From the NCBI GenBank assembly GCA_965204165.1, contig OZ241969.1, positions 2,728,001-2,792,000 on the forward strand: a stretch of 64,000 nt of DNA, written 5' to 3'. Positions 17,400 through 26,974 of the stretch are shown here, piece by piece. The stretch's first letter is position 1. Every line of letters begins with the position of its first letter. The notes under the pieces are model-generated. The model was not told the DNA's origin, made no database searches, and was given only the letters and a program-made list of their open reading frames with translations. The DNA is from VYFG01 sp965204165. Its GTDB lineage: Bacteria > Pseudomonadota > Gammaproteobacteria > Arenicellales > Poriferihabitantaceae. Both the position numbers and the translations under genes were made by a program.

Positions 17400-18971
17400 C
17401 TATGGCGCTGCGGGCTGTTCCAGTTCCCGAAGAACATGCTCCGCGAAACCGTGTCCCGCTTCGGCGTAAAGATTGTATGTCACGCAGCCCAGACCTTCGA
17501 GTTCGGCCTTGTGGTCCGGGTAGCGGGAAATAACTGCCAGGACGCCACGGTAGTCGAACCGCTTCGCCAGGTCGACCACATAGAGGTTTTCGCGGTGATT
17601 TGACAGGCTGACCAGCAGCATGCGCCGTTTTGCCAGGCCGGCATCCATCCAGAAGTCGTAGTCGCTTGCGTCGCCGGGTATGCAGCGGTAGCCCTCACCG
17701 GCAAGTTTTTTTGCCTTGTCCAGGTTTTCCTCCACCCCGACCACGACATCGCCGTACCGTTCACGGAGTGTCTCGTACGCGCCGACACCGACGCGGCCCA
17801 TGCCGAGCACCACGATCTCGGCATTACCGAGGCCCAGAAGTTGTTCCCGCTCCAGCCGTTCCTTGCGCTCGAAACGGTGCAGGAGCGCGGCAAAGCGGCC
17901 GTACAGATCGTGTACCCTGGTATTGAACGGTGTCGCGATGAAGAGCGACAGCGCCATGGCCAGGGCAAGGGTGGTCAGCCATTCCGGCGACAGCATGCCT
18001 GTTCCCACTGCGATGGCACCCACGATCAGACCGAATTCCGAGTAATTGAACAGGGAAAACCCGGCCACGAAGGCGGTACGGGCGCGCAGTCCGAATCCGA
18101 CCAGGAGAAAGTAGTAGATCAGTGGCCGGAGAAAAATGAGCAGCGAAAGCGCCAGGGCCACCAGCAGCATCTCCGGCGACGGCAGGCCGAAGAATCCGAT
18201 CTGGAGGAAAAATCCGATCAGGAACAGGTCCTTGAGGGACAGCAGGCTCTTGTAGAGTTCGCTCGATTTCTCCGCGGGCCCCAGCAGGATGCCAATCAGC
18301 AAGGCGCCGAGACCGCCCTTCAGATCCACCAGTTCGAACAGTTCATACGCCCCGATGGCGGTCGCCACCCCGAAAAGTACCAGCAATTCGCCATGGCCTG
18401 CCCGGTCAAGCAGTTTTATGAGCACGGGTCGCAGAAACGGCAGAGCCAACAGCCCCAGGGCCCACGGGCTTGGCATCGTGTCAGCCGTCAGCACCAGGAA
18501 ACAGACCGCGAACAGGTCCTGGATGATGAGGATGCCGATCGCAATTTCGGCGTGGAGCGCCGCGCCCTCCCCGCGTTCCTCGATGATCTTCACGGCGAAC
18601 ACCGTGCTCGAAAACGACAGCGCGAAGGCCAGTGCCCATGCCGCCGCATGGGATTCCATTCGGAGCGCCGGAATGAGAAAGCCGGCCAGAAGGATCACCG
18701 GCACGGTCAGCACGACCGCGATCAGCATGTGGGCGGTGGCGGTGCCCCAGACCTGAACCTGCGCCAGCTCCCGCAGGTTCAGCTTGAGGCCGATGGTGAA
18801 CAGGAGCAGGGTGATGCCGAGGTCCGCCAGCGGACGGATCGTCTCGATGTCGCCCACCCCGGCCTCGTGCGCGGCAAAACCGGCCAGCAGGAATCCCAAA
18901 AGGGGAGGATAGCCAAGGCGGCGGAACACCAGTCCGGCCAGGAATGCGATGAGCAGCAGAACCGCGATCAT
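17400..18971 (-). CDS. CPA2-type cation/proton antiporter with RCK (TrkA-N) domain, KefB/YbaL-like
   Basis: 523 residues. Residues 1 to about 375 are a Na+/H+-exchanger-type membrane domain with some 12 helices, starting MIAVLLLIAFLAGLVFRRLG and including LADLGITLLLFTIGLKLNL and the helix with SFSSTVFAVKIIEERGE. The C-terminal part has a Rossmann nucleotide-binding domain beginning IVVLGMGRVGVGAYETL, with GDASDYDFWMDAG, as in glutathione- or NAD(H)-gated K+ efflux systems. No ancillary KefF/KefG gene is adjacent. It converges on the 2-hydroxyacid dehydrogenase. Confidence 0.87.
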   Translation of the reverse strand: MIAVLLLIAFLAGLVFRRLGYPPLLGFLLAGFAAHEAGVGDIETIRPLADLGITLLLFTIGLKLNLRELAQVQVWGTATAHMLIAVVLTVPVILLAGFLIPALRMESHAAAWALAFALSFSSTVFAVKIIEERGEGAALHAEIAIGILIIQDLFAVCFLVLTADTMPSPWALGLLALPFLRPVLIKLLDRAGHGELLVLFGVATAIGAYELFELVDLKGGLGALLIGILLGPAEKSSELYKSLLSLKDLFLIGFFLQIGFFGLPSPEMLLVALALSLLIFLRPLIYYFLLVGFGLRARTAFVAGFSLFNYSEFGLIVGAIAVGTGMLSPEWLTTLALAMALSLFIATPFNTRVHDLYGRFAALLHRFERKERLEREQLLGLGNAEIVVLGMGRVGVGAYETLRERYGDVVVGVEENLDKAKKLAGEGYRCIPGDASDYDFWMDAGLAKRRMLLVSLSNHRENLYVVDLAKRFDYRGVLAVISRYPDHKAELEGLGCVTYNLYAEAGHGFAEHVLRELEQPAAP

Positions 18972-19035
18972 GGTTGGAATTCTAGGGCATGATGATGAAA
19001 CCCGTGTGATCGCCTGGCAGGTGAGGGGAGAGTGG

Positions 19036-20586
19036 TCAACTCAAGGGCGGCGCGCCGCCTTCGGCCGCGCGCCTTTCGATGAACGCGTCCAGGGCTTCCA
19101 GACGCGCCTCGTCCCGCCGGGGCGCCTCGAAGTTGTCGAGCATATCCTGCCAGATGACCGTGGCCCTCTGGTCCGCGGTTGGGCTGCCTTTTTCCAGCCA
19201 TTGCCCGTAATTGGAGTGATCCGCGACAAGCGGATCGTAGAAAGCGCTGCGGTAACGTTCCATGGTGTGCCCGGTGGCGAAGAAGTGCCCTCCGGGGGCC
19301 ACGTCGGCAATGGCCTCGAACGCCATTTCCGCATCGTTCACGGGGGTCCGGGTACAAAGTTCGGCGAAGGTCTGCACCATTTCGAGATCGGTGATCATCT
19401 TCTCGTACCCGAAGGTCAGGCCGCCTTCCAGCCAGCCCGCGCTGTGCATCACGGCGGTGGCGCCGGCCAGCACGGCTGCCCAGCCGCTCAGTTCGGTTTC
19501 GTGGGCCCCCTGGGCGTCGGCCACATTGGCGCCGCTGCCGGCCGAAGAGCGCCAGGGCAGGCCGACCCTGCGTGCCAGCTGACCCGAACCCAGGGTGGCC
19601 TTGATGTGTTCGGGCGTGCCGAACGTGGGGGCGCCCGACTTCATGTCCACGTTGGAAGCGAAGTTGCCGTAGAGCACGGGGGCGCCCGGGTTGGCAACCT
19701 GGCTGAGCGTGATGCCGGCAAGGGCTTCGGCATGCTGGAGGCTGAGCGCGCCCGCCACGGTGATCGGCGCCATGGCGCCGAGCAGGCAGAACGGGGTGAT
19801 CATGCAGATCTGGTTGTTCAGGGCAAAGTCGATGATGCCCTGGGCCATGGGGTTGTCGATCTGCCGGGGCGAGTTGGTGTTCACCACCGTGGTGGACCGG
19901 GGGGCGGAAAGGAATTCCTCTTCACTCAGGCCGTGCAGGATGCGGATCATCTCGAAGGCGTCCGCCACCTGTCCGCGTCCGCGGCAGAATATCCATGGGG
20001 CCTTGTCGCCCACGGTCAACTGTACCCGGACCGTCTGGTAATGGCGCAGGTGAACCGGCACGTCCTGGGGCTCGAGGGATGCCCCCTGCATCTGCAGGAC
20101 ATCGAAGCACTGCGTGAGCTTCATCAGTTCGATGAATGATGCCAGATCACCCGGACGGCGGCCGCGCGTGCGGTCGTACACGTTGGGACATCCCGCCCCA
20201 GCCTTGAAGGACAGCCGGCCCGGCGCCAGCAGGAGATCCTTGCCTGGATGGGCGCCCTTCAGGGTGAACGATGCCGGAGCCGAGGCCAGTGCCTGTTCGA
20301 CGATATCGGAACCGATGCGCACCGTCCAGCTGTCGTCATCCACAAGTGCCCCGGCCGCTTTCAGCCGGTCCCTGGCCTCGGGCAGCAGGATGCGGATGCC
20401 GAGTTCCTGCAGGACGCGCAGGGCATTCTGGTGCAGGGACTCCACCTCGTCCTCGGTGAACACCGCCTGCGGCGTGAAGGGATTGGCAAGGTTGTGATAG
20501 TCGACGGCGCGCGGCGGCCCGGCTTCCTCGGCCCTTTCCCGGCGGCCCTGTCGGCCGCCCCCCCGTTGCCTCGGTCCGGGATTCAT
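19036..20586 (-). CDS. MttB-family methyltransferase-like protein (second copy, divergent)
   Basis: 516 residues of COG5598. After a charged N-terminus (1-30) come VFTEDEVESLHQNALRVLQE, the central PITVAGALSLQHAEALAG, and the end FFATGHTMERYRSAFYDP. No in-frame UAG, so no pyrrolysine. It differs widely from the copy at 2621-4180 and belongs to a different branch of the family. It is the downstream gene of a leftward pair with the dimethylglycine-dehydrogenase-like gene (22 bp apart), suggesting that the two demethylate one substrate in turn or share it. No corrinoid protein gene is visible near it. Confidence 0.85.
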   Translation of the reverse strand: MNPGPRQRGGGRQGRRERAEEAGPPRAVDYHNLANPFTPQAVFTEDEVESLHQNALRVLQELGIRILLPEARDRLKAAGALVDDDSWTVRIGSDIVEQALASAPASFTLKGAHPGKDLLLAPGRLSFKAGAGCPNVYDRTRGRRPGDLASFIELMKLTQCFDVLQMQGASLEPQDVPVHLRHYQTVRVQLTVGDKAPWIFCRGRGQVADAFEMIRILHGLSEEEFLSAPRSTTVVNTNSPRQIDNPMAQGIIDFALNNQICMITPFCLLGAMAPITVAGALSLQHAEALAGITLSQVANPGAPVLYGNFASNVDMKSGAPTFGTPEHIKATLGSGQLARRVGLPWRSSAGSGANVADAQGAHETELSGWAAVLAGATAVMHSAGWLEGGLTFGYEKMITDLEMVQTFAELCTRTPVNDAEMAFEAIADVAPGGHFFATGHTMERYRSAFYDPLVADHSNYGQWLEKGSPTADQRATVIWQDMLDNFEAPRRDEARLEALDAFIERRAAEGGAPPLS

Positions 20587-20607
20587 ATGGTATGCACGTA
20601 CAGTGGT

Positions 20608-23019
20608 TCAGGCCCGGAGGCGCTTGCCTTCGGGATCATGGGGTGACGGCGCGATCACCGCCGCATCGCATTCGATACCGACGATGTGGGTTTTCAGGCG
20701 GGTACCTGGTTCGGCGAAGGCCGGCTCAACCAGGGCCATCGCAAGGCTTTTCCCGATGGTATGTCCATAGCCTCCGGACGTGATGAATCCCACCTGCTCG
20801 CCATCGTGCCAGACCGGTTCATAGCCGGTGGCGTCGGCATCCGCCGAGTCCACCGCCAGGGTCACCAGTCGACTGGCTGCGCTGTTTTCCTGCTGTTCCC
20901 GAAGGGCGGCGTCGCGGCCGATGAACTCACCCTTGTCGAAGGCGATCCAGCGATCCAGGCCGGTCTCCCCCGGGGTGTAGCTTTGGGTGAACTCCTTGGA
21001 CCAGATGCCGAAACTCTTTTCCAGGCGCAGCGAATTGAGTGCGTAGTTACCCACCTCGCGCATTCCATGGCCCGCACCTGCAGACAGGAGCGTCTCCCTA
21101 AGGGTGATGTGATCCGACGCGCGGCAGTTGATCTCGTAGCCGAGTTCCCCCAGCACCGACACGCGCGTCACCCGCCCGCGCACCAGTCCCACGTCCATGA
21201 CGGTGCAACCCAGAAAGGGGAGGGCGGACACGTCCTGGTGGGTCAGCGAGGCAAGAACCTCGCGCGAGTTGGGACCGGACAGCGAGAAGCCGCACCAGTC
21301 ATCGGAAATATCCCGCACTGCCACCCGCTCGGCTTCGCCGATATGGTCATGGAACCAGCGCATGTGCCACTGGCGCAAGTAGTAGGATCCCATGATCCAC
21401 CAGGTACCGTCACCCCAGTTGATCACCGTGAGGTCGCCTTTCAGGCGGCCGCTGGGGGCCAGCATCGGCGCCAGCCGCGAACGGCCCGGCGCCGGAAGTC
21501 TGCTGGCCATCAGGCGGTCCAGCCATGCCCGGGCATCGGCTCCGGTGACCTCGTAACGGGAAAAGCCGGTGATGTCGAGAAGGCCGACCGCCTCGCGCAC
21601 GGCCCGGCATTCCTCCGCAACGACGGGAAAGGCATTGGAACGCTTCAGCGTCGGGGTCTCCTCGAACCCCGTGGGTCCGAACATGAGGGGGACCTCCAGA
21701 CCCCAGGATTCCCCCCACAATGCGCCGGCCTGGCTCATGGCCGTATGGGCCGGCGCCTTCTTCAGCGGCCTCCCGGCTGGCAACTGCTCGTTGGGATAGG
21801 TCATGACGAAGCGCCGGGAATAGAACTGGCCCGTGGTCTGGCGGATGTACTCCCGGTTGGACGCGAAATCGCCGTAGCGGGCGATGTCCATGGGCCATGC
21901 GTCGGCCTCGGTTTCCCCGTGGATCATCCATTCGGCCAAGGTCTTGCCGACGCCGCCTCCCTGGAGAAACCCCGCCATCACGGCGCAGGAAAGCCAGTAG
22001 TTTTTCATCCCGGGCACCGGTCCCACCAGGGGATTGCCGTCCGGTGAGAATGTGAAAGCGCCGTTGACCCAGTTCTTGATGCCCACCTCCTGCAGTACCG
22101 GGTAGCGGTGGAATGCCATTTCCAGCTCGTCGGATATGCGATCGATGTCTTCCTGCAGAAGTTCGATGCCGTAATCCCAGGGGGCGCCGTCAATCTGCCA
22201 ATGCTGGTGGTTGATCTCGTAGATGCCGATCAATACGCCCTGCTGGTCCTGGCGCATGTAGGTGAATCCCTCGAGATCCACGGTCATGGGGACCTCGAAA
22301 TCCAGCGCTGCCACCTCGGGTATGGTATCGGTGACAAGATAGTGATGGCTCAAGGGAGAGAGCGGCAGGTCCAGGCCGACCATGCGTCCGACCTGCTTGG
22401 CCCAGAGGCCGCCGGCATTCACCACGTGCTCGGCATGGATGGTGCCTTTCTCGGTGACCAGGTCCCAACTGTGGTCCCGGCGCTGCCTGAGTTCCAGCAC
22501 CCGGTTGTGCTCGATGACCGTGGCGCCGCGTTTTTTCGCCGCTCCGGCATAGGCATGAACCGTGCCGGTGGTGTCGACGTACCCTTCCCGGTCCGCCCAC
22601 AGTCCGCCGATGATCCCGTCCACGTCCATGATGGGACACTTCTCCTTGACCTCTGCCGGGGTCATCAGGTAGCAGTCCTTGATGCCGATGGTCTGGAACA
22701 CGCGGTAGGCCGACTGCAGCCATTCCCAGCGTTCCGGGGCGGAAGCCACGGTAATGCCGCCGGTCATGTGCAGGCCGATGGACTGGCCCGACTCCTGTTC
22801 GATTTCGGAAAGGAGGTCGATGGTATAGGCCTGCAGGGCGGCCATGTTGGGGTCGGCATTGAGCGCATGGATACCCCCGGCGGCATGCCAGGAGGAACCG
22901 GCGGTGAGTACCGAGCGTTCCACCAGGCAGACGTCGGTCCAGCCGAATTTCGCCAGGTGATAGAGGACGGATGCGCCTACGACGCCGCCGCCAATGACGG
23001 CAACCCGGTAGTGCTGCAT
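20608..23019 (-). CDS. Dimethylglycine/sarcosine-dehydrogenase-like flavoprotein (DAO plus GcvT domains)
   Basis: 803 residues. An FAD site opens the protein (RVAVIGGGVVGASVLYHLAK), followed by SSWHAAGGIHAL; the His of this WHAAG motif (residue 45) is the covalent flavin attachment site in dimethylglycine dehydrogenase. The DAO domain runs to about 380, a linker domain to about 470, and GcvT/folate-binding domains fill the C-terminal half (RLEKSFGIWSKEFTQSYTPG, then FIGRDAALREQQE). Such enzymes remove methyl groups as formaldehyde or methylene-tetrahydrofolate. It is co-directional with the MttB-family gene 22 bp downstream. Confidence 0.88.
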   Translation of the reverse strand: MQHYRVAVIGGGVVGASVLYHLAKFGWTDVCLVERSVLTAGSSWHAAGGIHALNADPNMAALQAYTIDLLSEIEQESGQSIGLHMTGGITVASAPERWEWLQSAYRVFQTIGIKDCYLMTPAEVKEKCPIMDVDGIIGGLWADREGYVDTTGTVHAYAGAAKKRGATVIEHNRVLELRQRRDHSWDLVTEKGTIHAEHVVNAGGLWAKQVGRMVGLDLPLSPLSHHYLVTDTIPEVAALDFEVPMTVDLEGFTYMRQDQQGVLIGIYEINHQHWQIDGAPWDYGIELLQEDIDRISDELEMAFHRYPVLQEVGIKNWVNGAFTFSPDGNPLVGPVPGMKNYWLSCAVMAGFLQGGGVGKTLAEWMIHGETEADAWPMDIARYGDFASNREYIRQTTGQFYSRRFVMTYPNEQLPAGRPLKKAPAHTAMSQAGALWGESWGLEVPLMFGPTGFEETPTLKRSNAFPVVAEECRAVREAVGLLDITGFSRYEVTGADARAWLDRLMASRLPAPGRSRLAPMLAPSGRLKGDLTVINWGDGTWWIMGSYYLRQWHMRWFHDHIGEAERVAVRDISDDWCGFSLSGPNSREVLASLTHQDVSALPFLGCTVMDVGLVRGRVTRVSVLGELGYEINCRASDHITLRETLLSAGAGHGMREVGNYALNSLRLEKSFGIWSKEFTQSYTPGETGLDRWIAFDKGEFIGRDAALREQQENSAASRLVTLAVDSADADATGYEPVWHDGEQVGFITSGGYGHTIGKSLAMALVEPAFAEPGTRLKTHIVGIECDAAVIAPSPHDPEGKRLRA

Positions 23020-23261
23020 GGAGGTTCTCCGGTATCGTGGTTTGGTGCAGGGATGCTATCGCCCGGCAGCAGTGCTGGCAATAGCTGGGAAGCCGTCATC
23101 GCTGCAAACAGTAAAGACCATTGTTCACGGCATGACGAGATGCCTGCTGCTGTCTGGACAACGATGTTGCATCTTTCCGGAGTCGCCGATGATGAACGCC
23201 CTGCCCATGCCCTGGTTACGGCAACGTGAAAGGGGGGATGCCCCGGGCGGGTGGTGCCTGT

Positions 23262-25016
23262 TCAGGCGCAGGCGTCGCCGTACGGCGGAAGGGCGCGCCA
23301 GTTGAACTGGCGCCGTGCCGCCTGGATCACCCGGCGCTGGCGTTCGAATTTCCGCACAAGCGCGGACGGGGCAGTGGACGGGCTGTCGAATGCGGCAAGG
23401 ATTTCCCGTTCGCTGCAAGCCCCCTTCTCACCACCGACAAGCCACGCGCCTCCCAGGCGGCAGAGGCGGTCGAGTCCGCGGTAGTACTGGTGAGTGCACT
23501 CCCGGGCAAACGCCACGGCATGGTCGAATGCATCACGGCTGTCGCTGGCAAGGGTCAGCCGGTTGTGAGGGTCCACCCCCCAGGGATTCATGTGTCCGTA
23601 AACAAGCACCTGGCCGTCGACGCCCGGGGTGGTTTCGAAGTACGCCGCCAGTGACTCGACATACTCGCGGTTGATGCGCCATAGCGAGAGCGCCTGGTCA
23701 CCGGTGTGTTCCGGGTCGAGTCGGACCGTCGCGTCGGTATGGCCCTTGAAGACGTATTTTCCGCGCGGCGCCTGGGTGCGGGCGGCAAATGGAATACCCT
23801 CCCTGAGGGCGCGCATCTCTTCCGGGTCCCTGAACACTTCCGAATGTTCCAGATCGATGCCCGCGATGGTCGGACAATTTTCACTGCCATCGTCCAGCAG
23901 GCTCATGAGAAAGGCATCCGCATCACCTTCGGTGCAGCCGTTCACGAAGACAAGGCCGTCGCAGCCTGCCGCCCGGCACTTCGCCGCCAGTTCCGCGGCA
24001 CGGCGGCTGGCCGTGTTGTCGGCACCTTGGGCCAGCATCGGTTCCATGGACTCCAGCGTGACATGCTCGATGCCGAGAATCATGTCGGATTCTCCCTGCC
24101 GGTTCACCACTTCGCCATCGGACCCGTCGAGGAAGCACCAGGGTGCCAGCCGTTCGAGCAGGGCGGCGAGAAATCCCGGATCCGAGTCCACCGGCAGGAC
24201 AAAGGCGACTTCATTGGGCGGCAGCCGGGAATAGCGGCAACACACCGCCTGGACGATACCGGTCCAGCCGTAGGTGGCGGCGTGATCGGCGAGTTCCTCC
24301 CCCTCCAGGCGGCGGGTGCGCTCACCGTCGTACAGCGCCGCGGCGGTGACGCTGTCGGAGAAGTAACGGCGCTGCGGGCCCATACCTCCGGTCATGAAGG
24401 TGGCGCCCACCTGGGCATAGGCATAGCTGGTGAGATCCGCCCCCAGCACCCGGAAGCCGGGGCCCAGTAATTCTGCCAGTGCCCGGTTGAGTTGATCCAG
24501 CGAGACCGCGGCGCCGGCGAATATCCGGTCACGTTCCGGGCAGACCACGATGTCGTCCAATGCCAGCGTCGTGACGTCGGCATCCCCGGCAAGGCCCAGG
24601 CTGGGACTGGTGGACGGTTCGATGGACAGGCCCACCACGGTGCCGTCCGCCGGCGGCCTCACCTGGAAAATCCCGCCGCCCCCGGAACGCGCGGACATCG
24701 GTAACAGCAATGTGCCGTCACCGTGATGATCCAGGATCGCCCCTACGGACTCCCCCAGGTCAACCCGGCCGCGCAGGGCGTAGGCTGTATCGAGGACGAC
24801 AGGATTGTTCTCGCCATCCACGAAATCGGGTTCCAGGGGCTTGAGCTCAGGCGCCAAGGCGGGAGTGCTGTGGAAATTGACCGGGTCTGAATCATAACCC
24901 AGCGTTCGTGCAGGCGCAGTGGTTTGCCCTGGACGGGGATCCGGGCCCGGATCCTTCCGGTCCTGCCGGGGTGCCCCGTCAACGGACGCCGAACCGTTGG
25001 CGTGAATCTGCCGCAC
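23262..25016 (-). CDS. FAD-linked oxidase / dehydrogenase (PCMH-type FAD domain)
   Basis: 584 residues as listed. The FAD-binding (vanillyl-alcohol-oxidase/GlcD) fold is seen in LPMSARSGGGGIFQ, VGLSIEPSTSPSLG, DDIVVCPERDRIFAGAAVSL and YAYAQVGATFMTGGMGPQRR. The C-terminal half ends with EYVESLAAYFETTPGVDGQV and VYGHMNPWGVDPHNRL, like the substrate domain of D-lactate/glycolate-type dehydrogenases. The first 35 residues are rich in Pro, Arg and Asp, so the true start may be downstream. It is the upstream gene of the leftward set with DMGDH-like and MttB, but 242 empty bp separate it. Substrate unknown. Confidence 0.75.
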   Translation of the reverse strand: MRQIHANGSASVDGAPRQDRKDPGPDPRPGQTTAPARTLGYDSDPVNFHSTPALAPELKPLEPDFVDGENNPVVLDTAYALRGRVDLGESVGAILDHHGDGTLLLPMSARSGGGGIFQVRPPADGTVVGLSIEPSTSPSLGLAGDADVTTLALDDIVVCPERDRIFAGAAVSLDQLNRALAELLGPGFRVLGADLTSYAYAQVGATFMTGGMGPQRRYFSDSVTAAALYDGERTRRLEGEELADHAATYGWTGIVQAVCCRYSRLPPNEVAFVLPVDSDPGFLAALLERLAPWCFLDGSDGEVVNRQGESDMILGIEHVTLESMEPMLAQGADNTASRRAAELAAKCRAAGCDGLVFVNGCTEGDADAFLMSLLDDGSENCPTIAGIDLEHSEVFRDPEEMRALREGIPFAARTQAPRGKYVFKGHTDATVRLDPEHTGDQALSLWRINREYVESLAAYFETTPGVDGQVLVYGHMNPWGVDPHNRLTLASDSRDAFDHAVAFARECTHQYYRGLDRLCRLGGAWLVGGEKGACSEREILAAFDSPSTAPSALVRKFERQRRVIQAARRQFNWRALPPYGDACA

Positions 25017-25403
25017 GGTATATGTTTCAGAAACGACACATTGATGAATATGGTACCGGTGTGTTTGGCAGGAATTGGCAACTGCTCCGCTTTTCCTGTA
25101 ATCTTTGAATGCAAGTACCCTTCAGGAGTGATGGCGGTCTGACGTCTACGCGGTGCTTGCTGTGGAAATTGCCATGCGTCCACGAGTCTCCCCCCAGAGG
25201 TTTCGCACGTTTGCAATACCTCCGGACTGCATGTGCCAGCCACCCCCGGCAGTAACACGTTCGGTGCCGTTGCCCCACGGGCCGCTTCCCATGGCCGGTG
25301 GCGTACGCGGGATGGATTCCCGCGATTCCGGATTCGCTCCTTCTCACCCGCATGTCCCGCACGCCGCAATTTCAGGCGGTGCTGCGCCTACTGGAGATTC
25401 AGC
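25017..25403. other. Intergenic region upstream of the BCCT operon
   Basis: 387 bp between divergent genes. It should hold the promoters of the FAD oxidase (leftward) and of the BCCT operon (rightward). A moderately AT-rich patch lies at 25060-25110. I could not pick a convincing promoter or operator. Confidence 0.4.
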
Positions 25404-26963
25404 ATGAAATTCAACATCGTGATGGTTGTTTCCATGGCGCTCTGTGCCGCCATCGGACTCTGGGGTGTCTTCGACCCCGACGCGATGACGGCGGCGGCGC
25501 AGGCGCTGGTCAACTACTCCCTGACCGCGCTCGACTGGTTCTACCTGCTGCTGTGCACGTTCTTCTTCGTGTTCATGATCGTCATCGGCTTCTCTAAGTA
25601 CGGCGACATCAAGCTCGGCGGCGACGACGAGGTGCCGGAATTCAGTACCGGCTCCTGGGTCGCGATGCTTTTTGCGGCGGGCATGGGCTCCGGACTGCTG
25701 TTCTGGGGGGTTGCCGAACCCATCTACCACTTCATGTCACCGCCCGGCATGGAGGGCGAAACCCCGGCCGCGGCCCGGCAGGCATTCGTCATCACGAACT
25801 TCCACTGGGGATTCCATGCGTGGTCGATCTACGGTTGCTGTGCGCTTGTGATCGCCTACGCCACGTTCAGGCTGGGCCTGCCGTCGATGATTTCGACGCC
25901 GATCCTCGTCGGGTTCAAGAACATCTTCGGGCCCAGGACACTGAGGAGTATCGGTTCCACCGCGGACATACTCGCCGTGGTCGCGGTGATCTTCGGACTG
26001 GCCGGTTCGCTTGCGATGGGTACCCTGATGGTCCGATCGGGGATGAGTTCCGTGTTCGGCACCGACAACAGTTCCACCACGATCAGCTTCGCCATACTCG
26101 CTGCGCTGACGGTCTGCTTCCTCCTGTCCGCGTCCACCGGCGTTGACAAGGGGATCAAGATTCTGAGCAACATCAACATGATCGTCGCGATCGTGATTCT
26201 GCTGGTGGTGCTCTTCGGCGGTCCCACCGCCTACCTGTTCCAGGTTTTCGTCAACTCCATCGGCGACTACCTGATCCAGTTCATTCCCCTTTCGTTCAAG
26301 ATCTACAGCTACCAGCCGCCGGCGTCCTGGAACTGGTTCCATGGCTGGACCCTGACTTATCTCATCTGGTGGCTTGCATGGGGCCCCTTTGTCGGCATCT
26401 TCATCGCCCGCATCAGCCGGGGCCGGACCATCCGCGAGTTCGTGATCTTCGTTGTCGGGGTGCCCACGATCGTGTCGATGCTCTGGTTCGCCGCGTTCGG
26501 CGGCGCCGCCATCCACATCGAGCTCTTCGGCGGGGGCGGCCTGGCCGAGAAGGTGTTTGCGGACGTCTCTGCGGCCCTGTTCGCCTTCTTCGAGTACTTT
26601 CCGGCGACCGCCGTACTGAATTTCCTGACGGTATGCCTGATCTTCATCTTCCTCGTGACCAGCGCCGACTCGGGAACGTTCGTGATCAGCATGATGACGA
26701 GCAAGGGGGACCTGAACCCCGCGGTGCGGGTGAAGTTGACCTGGGGGCTGATCATCACCGCCATCACGGTGGGAACCCTGGCCACGGGCAGCGTCTCCGT
26801 CGCCAAGGCGATGGCAATTACCGGGGCCATCCCGTTCACCGTGATCGTCATACTGCAGATGGCCGGATTCGTTCGCCTGATCCGGGAGGATCCACAGGTG
26901 CGAAAACCGCGCACGAAGGTGCGCGGCGTGGGCGATGATGCCCCTGAACGCGCTTCCGCGTGA
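25404..26963 (+). CDS. BCCT-family betaine/carnitine/choline transporter
   Basis: Start set at ATG 25404 (MKFNIVMVVSMAL), which has GGAG 8 bp upstream; the longer in-frame extension is not membrane-like. 519 residues with about 12 helices. AAGMGSGLLFWGVAEPIYHF (92-110) is the glycine-rich TM3 signature of BCCT carriers, and YLIWWLAWGPFVGIF (319-333), followed by ARISRGRTIREF, keeps the three tryptophans (322, 323, 326) that line the betaine cage in BetP. The substrate should carry a quaternary ammonium group. It lacks the long N- and C-terminal osmosensor tails of BetP. The binding-protein gene follows after 11 bp and UspA after that, in one operon. Confidence 0.92.
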   Translation: MKFNIVMVVSMALCAAIGLWGVFDPDAMTAAAQALVNYSLTALDWFYLLLCTFFFVFMIVIGFSKYGDIKLGGDDEVPEFSTGSWVAMLFAAGMGSGLLFWGVAEPIYHFMSPPGMEGETPAAARQAFVITNFHWGFHAWSIYGCCALVIAYATFRLGLPSMISTPILVGFKNIFGPRTLRSIGSTADILAVVAVIFGLAGSLAMGTLMVRSGMSSVFGTDNSSTTISFAILAALTVCFLLSASTGVDKGIKILSNINMIVAIVILLVVLFGGPTAYLFQVFVNSIGDYLIQFIPLSFKIYSYQPPASWNWFHGWTLTYLIWWLAWGPFVGIFIARISRGRTIREFVIFVVGVPTIVSMLWFAAFGGAAIHIELFGGGGLAEKVFADVSAALFAFFEYFPATAVLNFLTVCLIFIFLVTSADSGTFVISMMTSKGDLNPAVRVKLTWGLIITAITVGTLATGSVSVAKAMAITGAIPFTVIVILQMAGFVRLIREDPQVRKPRTKVRGVGDDAPERASA

Positions 26964-26974
26964 GGAGGTCTGTC

